From positions 32,120 through 96,119 of the forward strand of contig CAAEUX010000061.1 in assembly GCA_900759335.1 (NCBI GenBank): a DNA stretch of 64,000 nt, given 5' to 3'. The stretch's first letter is position 1; the number at the start of each line of letters is the position of its first letter. The notes beneath the pieces were generated by a model that saw only the letters and a program-made list of their open reading frames with translations, had not been told where the DNA came from and made no database searches. Positions 7,823-15,439 of the stretch are shown piece after piece. This DNA comes from an uncultured Collinsella sp. (lineage in GTDB: Bacteria; Actinomycetota; Coriobacteriia; Coriobacteriales; Coriobacteriaceae). The position numbers and the translations under genes are program-made.

Positions 7823-8479
7823 TTAGCCCTCCTTACGAACTTTTTGCAGGTAGCGGTAGACGCTGGGCTCCGAGATGCCCAGCGCGGTGGCGGCGCAGGC
7901 CACGGCACGCTTGAGCATGAACACCCCGTTGCCGTTGAGGTGGCGAATGACGTCCACGCGGTCGCTCTGGCCAAGTGACGCTACATCCAGCCCGCGCGCG
8001 CTCAGCAGCTCGGCAATACTGCGGTCGATGAGCTCCTGCGTAGACTCCGAAAGGCTTTCGACCTCGATAGACGCGGGCTCTGCCTGTCTAGGCGCAGCGT
8101 CGAAGCAGGCCATGAGCTGCTGAGCCATGGCGTTGATGGAGCGCACGGTCGAGAGGTCGGTGTTGACGCAAAGCATGCCGACGATCTCGTCATTCTCGCG
8201 GATAAAGTACGTCGCCGACTCCAACGTCTTGCCACCGGCACCACGCCCCTCGTAGCCCGTAATAAATGGCAGGTCGCGATACTTGGCGTCGTGCATGATC
8301 TTGAGTGCCAGATCGGTAGCGGGACCGCCAATCTTGCGGCCGCTCACGATGCCGTTGCGAATATCGACGATGGCGTGGTCGGGATCCGAGAAATCGTGCA
8401 GCACGATTTCGCTGTTTTTGCCGAGTATCTGCTCCAGGAAATCGACCATTGGCAAAAAGCGACGTACGGTCTCGTTCAC
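7823..8479 (-). CDS. YheO/DauR-like PAS-HTH transcriptional regulator (arm 1)
   Basis: A 218-residue regulator. An N-terminal PAS-like domain of the YheO type (NSEIVLHDFSDPDHAIVDI, ISGRKIGGPATD-like segment, residues ~20-120) is followed by a C-terminal helix-turn-helix (ALGISEPSVYRYLQKVRK). Family members such as DauR sense a small metabolite and control amino-acid or nucleobase catabolism. Start choice: the GTG at 8479 has AAAGGAG at good distance, while upstream in-frame ATGs do not. It is divergent from the purine permease-ssnA-ygfK-xdhD genes and so is their likely regulator. A paralogue lies at 35.4 kb beside the second purine arm. Confidence 0.85.
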   Translation of the reverse strand: MNETVRRFLPMVDFLEQILGKNSEIVLHDFSDPDHAIVDIRNGIVSGRKIGGPATDLALKIMHDAKYRDLPFITGYEGRGAGGKTLESATYFIRENDEIVGMLCVNTDLSTVRSINAMAQQLMACFDAAPRQAEPASIEVESLSESTQELIDRSIAELLSARGLDVASLGQSDRVDVIRHLNGNGVFMLKRAVACAATALGISEPSVYRYLQKVRKEG

Positions 8480-8537
8480 GGGCAACTCCTTTGGGTGAAA
8501 TCCAATGCCCTGAGGGCGTCCATAACAATTTTTTATC

Positions 8538-8559
8538 ATGGTAACACGCCGTTTACCAT
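8538..8559. promoter_or_regulatory. Candidate operator ATGGTAA-N8-TTACCAT
   Basis: Perfect 7-bp inverted repeat (8538-8544 and 8553-8559) between the regulator and the permease. A related GGTAAACGGTTAACC occurs at 8613-8627. These are the best candidate binding sites for the adjacent PAS-HTH regulator. Confidence 0.5.
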
Positions 8560-8726
8560 CTCGTATATCCGCAGGTACATTGCGTAATACAGACGAACGG
8601 TAGGAATTTGGCGGTAAACGGTTAACCAAAAGAAAAGTTAGATGTTATTTTAACCAGACACTTTCCTGACCTGCGGAAATGCGTTATCTCAGCTGAAGAA
8701 TAGTCTGATAACAAAAAATTATTATT

Positions 8727-8745
8727 GAGAATGAGAATCATCTTT
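8727..8745. promoter_or_regulatory. Fur-box-like sequence upstream of the permease
   Basis: GAGAATGAGAATCATCTTT matches the 19-bp Fur consensus at about 14 positions, counted by eye. It lies about 95 bp before the permease start. It could be coincidental. Confidence 0.35.
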
Positions 8746-8840
8746 AATACGATATGCAACGAAGGCACAACCTCAACCCCGCGCTGCGTCACAATAGAGC
8801 GTTAGATGCGAAAACAACTATTTCGAGGATTGGTGGTCAA

Positions 8841-10235
8841 ATGACCCAGGAGACGGTTACGAACGGCACTGAAGCCCTGTTCACTCGCGAAGGCATGCCT
8901 CCCGTTAAGGAAATGATCCCGTGTGCCCTTCAGCACGTACTGGCATCGTTTGCCGGTATCATTACCCCGGCGGTCATCATGGCCGGCGTCTACGGCTTTA
9001 ATAGCCAGCAGAGCACCGACATCATTCAGGTTGCGCTCATTCTTTCGGCAATCGACACGGCCCTTCAGGCCTTCGCTCCCTTCCGTCGTATCGGCGGCGG
9101 CCTGCCCATCGTCATGGGCGTTTCGTTCGCGTTCCTGCCGGCCCTTCAGGCCATGGGCGCCTCGGGCTTTAGCTTTGGCGCACTGCTGGGCGGCGAGATC
9201 GTCGGCGGCGCCGTTGCGGTCCTCTTTGGTCTGGCCTACAGCAAGATCAAGTGGCTGTTCCCGCCCGTCGTGACCGGTACGGTCATCTTCTCCATTGGCG
9301 TCTCTCTCTATCCCACGGCCGTCAAGTACATGGCCGGCGGTATGGGTACGCCGCTGTGGGGCACCCCGCAGGCCTGGTGCGTTGCTCTTATCACCTTCGC
9401 CGTGGTCTTTGCGCTCGCCAACTTTGGCAAGGGCACGCTCAAGCTGGGATCTGTGTTCTTTGGCATGATCGTTGGCATGATCGTCTCCATCCCCTTTGGC
9501 ATGATCGACTTCTCCAGCGTCGCCACCGCTCAGGTCTTCGCCCTTCCCAAGCTCATGCCCTATGCGCTCGAGTTTGATCCCGAGGTCTGCATTACCCTCG
9601 CCGTCGTGTTCCCCATGGTTGCCATTCAGGTTATCGGTGACGTTTCCGCCGCCTGCCTGGGCTCCATCGACCGTATGCCCACCGAGCGCGAGCTCTCCGG
9701 CGCTATCGTGTCCCAGGGCCTCACTTCTATGGTCGGCGGCCTGCTAGGCGGTCTTCCCACCAGCGCCCTTGGCCAGAACGTGGGCATCATCTGCTCCAAC
9801 AAGGTCGTCAACAAGTGGGTCTTTGTGATCATTGCGGCCGTCTTTGCCATCGCCGGTCTGTTCCCGCAGCTCTCTGCCGTGCTCTCCGCCATCCCGCAGC
9901 CCGTCATCGGCGGCGCGACCGTCGGCGTCTTTGGCACCATCACCATGAACGGCGTGCGCATGTTCACCCGCGAGGGCCTCACGCAGCGTACTACCACCAT
10001 CGTCGGTACCTCCGTCGTCTTTGGCCTGGGTATCTGGATGGCCAGCGGTTGCCTTGCCGGCGAGGGTATGCCCACCTGGGTGTCCACCGTCATCGGCTCC
10101 AATGCCGTGACCCCCACTGCCATCATGGCCATCGTGCTCAACCTGATTCTTCCGCAGACGCCGGTCGTGGCTCAGCACATCGATGCTGCCAAGGACGCTG
10201 CCGTGGATCTGGTTTTGCCCGAGAGCAAGAAGTAA
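8841..10235 (+). CDS. NCS2 family xanthine/uracil permease
   Basis: A 464-residue polytopic membrane transporter of the nucleobase-cation symporter 2 (NAT/NCS2) family. The N-terminal motif ALQHVLASFAGIITPAVIMAG is typical of the first membrane helix. The long run of hydrophobic segments fits 12-14 helices, and the GLPTSALGQNVG segment matches the region around the conserved substrate-site helix. It should import xanthine, urate or a related purine with protons. Start choice: ATG 8841 (MTQETV) has GGTGG upstream and fits the family; the in-frame ATG at 8754 would add 29 non-conserved residues. It leads the ssnA-ygfK-ferredoxin-xdhD gene run. Confidence 0.92.
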   Translation: MTQETVTNGTEALFTREGMPPVKEMIPCALQHVLASFAGIITPAVIMAGVYGFNSQQSTDIIQVALILSAIDTALQAFAPFRRIGGGLPIVMGVSFAFLPALQAMGASGFSFGALLGGEIVGGAVAVLFGLAYSKIKWLFPPVVTGTVIFSIGVSLYPTAVKYMAGGMGTPLWGTPQAWCVALITFAVVFALANFGKGTLKLGSVFFGMIVGMIVSIPFGMIDFSSVATAQVFALPKLMPYALEFDPEVCITLAVVFPMVAIQVIGDVSAACLGSIDRMPTERELSGAIVSQGLTSMVGGLLGGLPTSALGQNVGIICSNKVVNKWVFVIIAAVFAIAGLFPQLSAVLSAIPQPVIGGATVGVFGTITMNGVRMFTREGLTQRTTTIVGTSVVFGLGIWMASGCLAGEGMPTWVSTVIGSNAVTPTAIMAIVLNLILPQTPVVAQHIDAAKDAAVDLVLPESKK

Positions 10236-10252
10236 CCAATTCGGTGCTATTC

Positions 10253-10282
10253 GCCGGCGGACGCATCGCCTCGTCCGCCGGC
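10253..10282. repeat. Intergenic hairpin between permease and ssnA
   Basis: Perfect 11-bp arms GCCGGCGGACG (10253-10263) and CGTCCGCCGGC (10272-10282) with no T-run. It could be an RNA-stability or processing element, or a REP-like repeat. Confidence 0.5.
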
Positions 10283-10431
10283 GCCATGCGGCGCCAAGCC
10301 GCACTTCAAAGGGCTTGTCCCTTTGGTGAAGCGTTGACGGGAGAGGGCCCGTTTCCGGTGTAGGCCGGCGCTTCGCACTTCCGCCATGTCAGAGGTGTCA
10401 AACCCCGCCTCTGATGTTGAAGGGAGCATTT

Positions 10432-11787
10432 ATGCTTCTGGTCGCTAACGGTTCCGTCTTTACCCGCAACGCTCAGACTCCGTTCATTCCCAACGGTGCG
10501 GTCGCCATTGACGGAGATACGATTGTCGAAGTGGGCCCCGAGCGCGAGCTCAAGGCCAAGTACCCGGATGCCGAGTACGTCGACGCCCAGGGCAACCTCA
10601 TCATGCCCGGACTTATCAACTGCCACACTCACATCTACTCGGGTCTGGCCCGCGGCCTTGCCATTAAGGGCTGCAACCCCACCAACTTCCTGGAGAACCT
10701 TGAGCAGCAGTGGTGGAAGATTGACGACAACCTGACGCTCGACGGCACCAAGGCCAGCGCCTATGCCACGATTCTGGATTCCATCCGCGATGGCGTTACC
10801 ACGATCTTCGATCACCACGCGAGCTTCTGCGAGATTCCGGGCAGCCTCTTTACCATTAAGGACGCCGCTCAGGAGTTGGGCATGCGTTCGTGCCTGTGCT
10901 ACGAGGTCTCCGACCGCCGCGGTCAGGAAAAATGTGACCAGGCCATTGCCGAGAACGCCGAGTTTGCCCAGTGGGCCGCCAAGGAGCGTCGCGATAACGA
11001 CAACCACATGATCGCCGCAATGTTTGGCGGTCACGCCACCTTTACGCTGTCGGACGAGACCATGGATAAGATGGCCGAGGCCAACAATGGCCTGACCGGC
11101 TTCCACATCCACGTGTGCGAGGGCATGAACGATGTGTGGGACTCCCGCCTCAACCGCGGCGGCATCAGCCCCGTCGAGCGCCTGCTGCAGCACAACCTGC
11201 TCGGTCCCGACACCATGCTCGGCCACTGCATCCATGTGACGCCCGCCGAGATGGATATCGTCAAGGAGTCCGGCACCTGGCTGGTCAACAACCCCGAATC
11301 CAATATGGGAAACGCCGTGGGCTGCGCCCCCGTGCTCGAGTTCTTCCGCCGCGGCATCCCCGTGTGCATGGGCACCGACGCCTACACCCACGATATGCTC
11401 GAGAGCCTCAAGGTTTTCCTGATCATTCAGCGCCACAACGCCGCTATGCCCAACGTGGGCTGGTGCGAGGCCATGACGATGCTGTTCGAGAACAACGCCA
11501 AGATGGCCAGCAAGTACTTCGATCGCAAGCTCGGCGTGCTCGAGGCCGGCGCTGCCGCCGACGTCATCGTTATGGACTACAAGCCCTTTACGCCGCTGAG
11601 CGAGGAGAACATCGACGGCCATATGCTCTTTGGCATGATGGGAAAAAACTGCCGCACCACCATCATCAACGGCCGCGTCCTGTACAAGGATCGCGAGTTC
11701 GTCGGTATCGATGAGGACAAGATCAACGCGTGGACCATGGCTGAGTCCAAGAAGCTCTGGAGCACGCTCAACGATCGCACCTACTAA
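10432..11787 (+). CDS. ssnA: SsnA-type aminohydrolase (amidohydrolase family)
   Basis: A 451-residue metal-dependent hydrolase. The metal-binding motifs are in order: NCHTH (residues ~64-67), GFHIHVCEG, LGHCIHV and GTDAYTHD. The whole sequence, including the PTNFLENLEQQWWK stretch, fits the SsnA family described next to ygfK and xdhD in E. coli and clostridia. In anaerobic purine degraders it is one of the genes needed for ring breakdown; its exact substrate is not settled. The start at 10432 follows GAAGGGAG; an in-frame ATG at 10414 lacks a site. It is cytoplasmic and part of the same gene run as the permease and ygfK. Confidence 0.9.
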   Translation: MLLVANGSVFTRNAQTPFIPNGAVAIDGDTIVEVGPERELKAKYPDAEYVDAQGNLIMPGLINCHTHIYSGLARGLAIKGCNPTNFLENLEQQWWKIDDNLTLDGTKASAYATILDSIRDGVTTIFDHHASFCEIPGSLFTIKDAAQELGMRSCLCYEVSDRRGQEKCDQAIAENAEFAQWAAKERRDNDNHMIAAMFGGHATFTLSDETMDKMAEANNGLTGFHIHVCEGMNDVWDSRLNRGGISPVERLLQHNLLGPDTMLGHCIHVTPAEMDIVKESGTWLVNNPESNMGNAVGCAPVLEFFRRGIPVCMGTDAYTHDMLESLKVFLIIQRHNAAMPNVGWCEAMTMLFENNAKMASKYFDRKLGVLEAGAAADVIVMDYKPFTPLSEENIDGHMLFGMMGKNCRTTIINGRVLYKDREFVGIDEDKINAWTMAESKKLWSTLNDRTY

Positions 11788-11802
11788 TTCACAAGTAGAT
11801 TC

Positions 11803-11862
11803 ACGCGCGTCGGATGTTTCGCCGCATCTGACGCGCGTATAGGCGACCTCCGCGGGGTCGCC
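11803..11862. repeat. Two adjacent hairpins between ssnA and ygfK
   Basis: First stem 11803-11816/11825-11838 (14 bp, one G-T pair); second 11842-11848/11856-11862. There is no T-run. Processing or stability hairpins within a polycistronic message, or REP-like units. Confidence 0.5.
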
Positions 11863-11936
11863 GGCGCTGTGCTAGCGCTACACCGTATTTGCGCCCGCCG
11901 CGCGGTCTCGCCGGGCGTTACAGAGAGGAGCTCATA

Positions 11937-14936
11937 ATGAGCGACATCATGAGGCCGATCCCGTTTTCGCAGCTGATGAACTGGATCATCGAGGAGCACA
12001 AGACCCAGGACGCCATCTTTGGCGTACGCAAGATGGTCACGACCAACCAGGAGGGTGCGCTTCCCATTTTTGACGAGCGCATCGAGACCCCGTTTGGCCC
12101 GGCCGCCGGCCCCAACACGCAGCTTGCCCAGAACATCGTGGCATCCTACGTGGCCGGTTCCCGCTTCTTTGAGCTCAAGACCGTTCAGGTTATGGACGGC
12201 GAGGAGCTCTCCAAGTGTGTGAACAAGCCCTGCATTGTGGCGCAGGACGAGTGCTACAACTGCGAGTGGTCGACCGAGCTCGAGGTTCCGCAGGCCTTTG
12301 CCGAGTACGTGAAGGCATGGTTCGCATGCCACCTCATCGCTCGCGAGTACGGCCTGGGTAGCCCGGACGGCTTTGTCTTCAACATGTCCGTGGGCTATGA
12401 CCTCGAGGGCATCAAGAGCCCCAAGGTCGACGCCTACATCGAGGGCATGAAGGACGCCAGCGGCTCCGAGGTTTGGAACGAGTGCCGCACCTGGGCGCTC
12501 GCTAACCTGGACAAGTTTGAGCATGTCGACGCCGAATTTGTCGAGTCCATCCCGGCGCGCGTCTCCAACTCCATCACCGAGTCCACCCTGCACGGCTGCC
12601 CGCCGGCGGAGATCGAGCGCATCGCGACCTATCTGATCACCGAGAAGGGCCTCAACACCTACATCAAGTGCAACCCCACGCTGCTGGGCTATGAGTTTGC
12701 ACGTCAGCGCCTCAACGAGCTGGGCTTTGACTACATCGTTTTCGACGATACGCACTTCCGCGAGGACCTGCAGTGGGCCGATGCCGTGCCTATGTTCGGG
12801 CGCCTGATCGCTCTGTGCGCCGAGCGCGGCTTGGAGTTTGGCGTCAAGCTGACCAACACGTTCCCCGTCGACGTGACGAGAAACGAGCTGCCCTCTACCG
12901 AGATGTACATGTCTGGCCGTTCGCTGTTCTCGCTGACTATCGAGGCTGCCCGCCGCATTACCGAGCAGTTCGATGGCAAACTGCGCATCAGCTACTCCGG
13001 CGGCGCCACGGTCTACAACATCCGCGCCCTGTACGATGCCGGCATTTGGCCCGTTACCCTGGCGACCGACGTGCTCAAGCCCGGTGGCTACGAGCGCTTT
13101 AGCCAGATGGCCGGCGAGTTTACCGACCTGGATGGCAAGCCGTTCGCGGGCGTCTCGCTCGAGGCCGTGACCGCAATCCAGACCGACTCGCTCACCAACC
13201 CGCTCTACAAGAAGCCGCTGCGCCCGCTGCCCGACCGCAAGGTCGCCGGCAAGAGCCCGCTTTCCGACTGCTTTACCACGCCGTGCCGCACGAGCTGCCC
13301 CATCCAGCAGGATATTCCCGCCTACCTGGCGGCTGTTGACGAGGGCCGCTACGAGGATGCGCTCAACATCATCATCGAGCGCAACGCCCTGCCGTTCATT
13401 ACCGGCACCATCTGCCCGCATCCCTGCGGCCGTGCCTGCGAGCGTGCGTTCTACGAGCCCGAGGGCGCCCAGATTCGCGCCAGCAAGCTCAAGGCCGCCC
13501 GCGAGGCCATGACCGCGGTGCTGCCCAAGCTGCGCGCCCAGGCTATCGCCAACGACGGCGAGCGCAACGTTGCCGTTATCGGCGGCGGCCCGGCCGGCCT
13601 GGCGACGGCGTTCTTCCTGACGCGCGCCGGCGTGCCTGTCACCATCTTTGAGGCCCGCGATTCGCTCGGCGGCGTGGTCCGTCACGTCATCCCCGAGTTC
13701 CGTATCGCCAGCGACGATATCTCCCACGACGCCGAGCTTTGCCTGGCCTTTGGCGCCAAGGTGCAGCTCAATGCTCGCGTGGAGTCCATCGACGAGCTCA
13801 AGGCTCAGGGCTTTACCGACGTTGTCGTGGCCACCGGTGCCTGGATGCCCGGTTCCGCCGGCCTGGGCGAGGGTGCCGAGCTCGACGTGCTGGAGTTCCT
13901 CGAGGCCGCCAAGAAGGGCGAGAAGCTCGAGCTGGGCGAGGACGTCGTGGTCATTGGTGCCGGCAACACCGCCATGGATGCGGCCCGCGTGGCCAAGCGC
14001 CTGGCTGGTGTGAAGAACGTGCGCCTGGTGTATCGCCGCACCAAGAAGCAGATGCCCGCCGACGAGGAAGAGCTCGATCTTGCTCTTGCCGATGGCGTTG
14101 AGTTCTGCGAGCTGCTGGCGCCCAAGGCACTTAACGGCACCGTGCTGACCTGCGATGTTATGGAACTTGGCGAGCCGGATGCGAGCGGCCGTCGCAGCCC
14201 CGTCGCCACGGGCGAGACCGTCGAGCTTCCCGCCACCACGGTGATCTGCGCCGTGGGCGAGGGCATCGATGCTAGCCTGTACGACGCCGCGGGCGTCGAG
14301 CACGACCGTCGCGGCCGCCTTGCCGCCACCTCCACCGGCGTCGAGGGCGTCTGGGCTGCGGGCGACTGTCGCCGCGGTCCGGCTACCGTGGTCGAGGCCA
14401 TCGCCGACGCCGCCGAGGTCGCCCGTGCCATCGCCGGCGTGGACTTTAACAAGTACGCCGACCAGAATGCTCAGGCCGGTCGCGAGGACGCCTGCTACGA
14501 GCGCAAGGGGTCGCTGTGCCGCGACAAGCGCAACTGCACCAAGACCCGCTGCCTGGGCTGCGGCTCGGTATGCGAGGTCTGCTGCGACGTGTGCCCCAAC
14601 CGCGCCAACGCGGCAATTAAGGTGCCGGGCCTGGCCAGGCATCAGGTCGTCCACGTCGACGGTATGTGCAACGAGTGCGGCAACTGCGCCGTGTTCTGCC
14701 CCTACCAGGAGGGCCGTCCCTACAAGGACAAGCTCACCCTGTTCTGGAGCGAGGAGGACATGGAGAATTCCGAGAACGAGGGCTTCCTGGCCGTGGACGA
14801 GGACCACTTTAAGGTCCGCGTCGCCGGCACGGTCCGCACCGTCTCGGTCGATGCCGTCAACACCGGTCTGCCCGAGGCCGTCCGCCTGACCATCAGGGCC
14901 GTGCGCGACAACTATTCGTACCTTCTTAAGAAATAG
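11937..14936 (+). CDS. ygfK: YgfK: FAD/NAD(P)-dependent iron-sulfur oxidoreductase subunit
   Basis: A 999-residue protein of the YgfK family ('putative selenate reductase subunit'). Order of parts: a dihydroorotate-dehydrogenase-like barrel (residues ~1-420); a Cys motif CFTTPCRTSCP near 440 typical of GltD-like proteins; an FAD dinucleotide fold IGGGPAGLATAFF (~546); an NAD(P) fold VIGAGNTAMDAAR (~668); and a C-terminal Cys-rich part (~855-925) with CDVCPNRAN and CNECGNCAVFCP for 4Fe-4S clusters. It probably passes electrons between a nicotinamide cofactor and the molybdenum hydroxylase downstream. The start at 11937 has GAGAGGAG. In gut purine degraders ygfK is essential for anaerobic urate/xanthine breakdown (established in recent literature on this cluster). 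Confidence 0.92.
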   Translation: MSDIMRPIPFSQLMNWIIEEHKTQDAIFGVRKMVTTNQEGALPIFDERIETPFGPAAGPNTQLAQNIVASYVAGSRFFELKTVQVMDGEELSKCVNKPCIVAQDECYNCEWSTELEVPQAFAEYVKAWFACHLIAREYGLGSPDGFVFNMSVGYDLEGIKSPKVDAYIEGMKDASGSEVWNECRTWALANLDKFEHVDAEFVESIPARVSNSITESTLHGCPPAEIERIATYLITEKGLNTYIKCNPTLLGYEFARQRLNELGFDYIVFDDTHFREDLQWADAVPMFGRLIALCAERGLEFGVKLTNTFPVDVTRNELPSTEMYMSGRSLFSLTIEAARRITEQFDGKLRISYSGGATVYNIRALYDAGIWPVTLATDVLKPGGYERFSQMAGEFTDLDGKPFAGVSLEAVTAIQTDSLTNPLYKKPLRPLPDRKVAGKSPLSDCFTTPCRTSCPIQQDIPAYLAAVDEGRYEDALNIIIERNALPFITGTICPHPCGRACERAFYEPEGAQIRASKLKAAREAMTAVLPKLRAQAIANDGERNVAVIGGGPAGLATAFFLTRAGVPVTIFEARDSLGGVVRHVIPEFRIASDDISHDAELCLAFGAKVQLNARVESIDELKAQGFTDVVVATGAWMPGSAGLGEGAELDVLEFLEAAKKGEKLELGEDVVVIGAGNTAMDAARVAKRLAGVKNVRLVYRRTKKQMPADEEELDLALADGVEFCELLAPKALNGTVLTCDVMELGEPDASGRRSPVATGETVELPATTVICAVGEGIDASLYDAAGVEHDRRGRLAATSTGVEGVWAAGDCRRGPATVVEAIADAAEVARAIAGVDFNKYADQNAQAGREDACYERKGSLCRDKRNCTKTRCLGCGSVCEVCCDVCPNRANAAIKVPGLARHQVVHVDGMCNECGNCAVFCPYQEGRPYKDKLTLFWSEEDMENSENEGFLAVDEDHFKVRVAGTVRTVSVDAVNTGLPEAVRLTIRAVRDNYSYLLKK

Positions 14937-14947
14937 GCGAGTCTCTT

Positions 14948-15427
14948 ATGGCCAAATCCATTCAACATCACGTGGCCTACGTTGCCTGCGGAAGTGGTTG
15001 CGCCTCCGCAGGCGGCGACGCCCGCTGCAGCGAAGGCTGCATTGGCTGTGGCGCCTGCGTTACGGCCTGCCCCCACGGTGCCATCGCGCTGGTCGACGGC
15101 GTCGCCCGCGTGGACCGCTCCAAGTGCACGGGCTGTGGCCTGTGCGGCATGGCGTGCCCGCAGCGCGTGATTGCCTTCGTTCCCGGCTACCAGAACATCC
15201 TGGTGCGCTGCAACAACACGGATAAGGGCGCCATTGCGCGCAAGATCTGCGACACGAGCTGCATCGGTTGCGGCATGTGCGCTAAAAAGTGCCCCGCCGG
15301 CGCTATCCGCATCGAGGACAACTGCGCCCATATCGACGGCGCGGACTGCCTGTCGTGCGGCATGTGCGCCGTCGTCTGCCCGCATGGCGCTATCCACGAC
15401 CGCACCGGCATCGCCGCCGGCGTGTAG
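14948..15427 (+). CDS. Four-cluster 4Fe-4S ferredoxin-like electron carrier
   Basis: A 159-residue protein made mostly of iron-sulfur motifs: CIGCGACVTACP, CTGCGLCGMACP, CIGCGMCAKKCP and CLSCGMCAVVCP. An N-terminal segment (VACGSGCASAGGDARC) resembles RnfB-type ferredoxins. It should shuttle electrons in the cytoplasm. It lies 11 bp after ygfK and 12 bp before xdhD, which places it between the flavoprotein and the hydroxylase as the likely electron bridge. Ribosome site is weak (GGCGA), so translation may be coupled to ygfK. Confidence 0.85.
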   Translation: MAKSIQHHVAYVACGSGCASAGGDARCSEGCIGCGACVTACPHGAIALVDGVARVDRSKCTGCGLCGMACPQRVIAFVPGYQNILVRCNNTDKGAIARKICDTSCIGCGMCAKKCPAGAIRIEDNCAHIDGADCLSCGMCAVVCPHGAIHDRTGIAAGV

Positions 15428-15439
15428 AAGGGAATCACC

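Noticed and set aside
11784..14807. Long minus-strand ORF of about 1000 codons opposite ygfK
   Set aside because: A shadow of GC-rich ygfK codon use; the + strand protein has clear cofactor motifs and a ribosome site.
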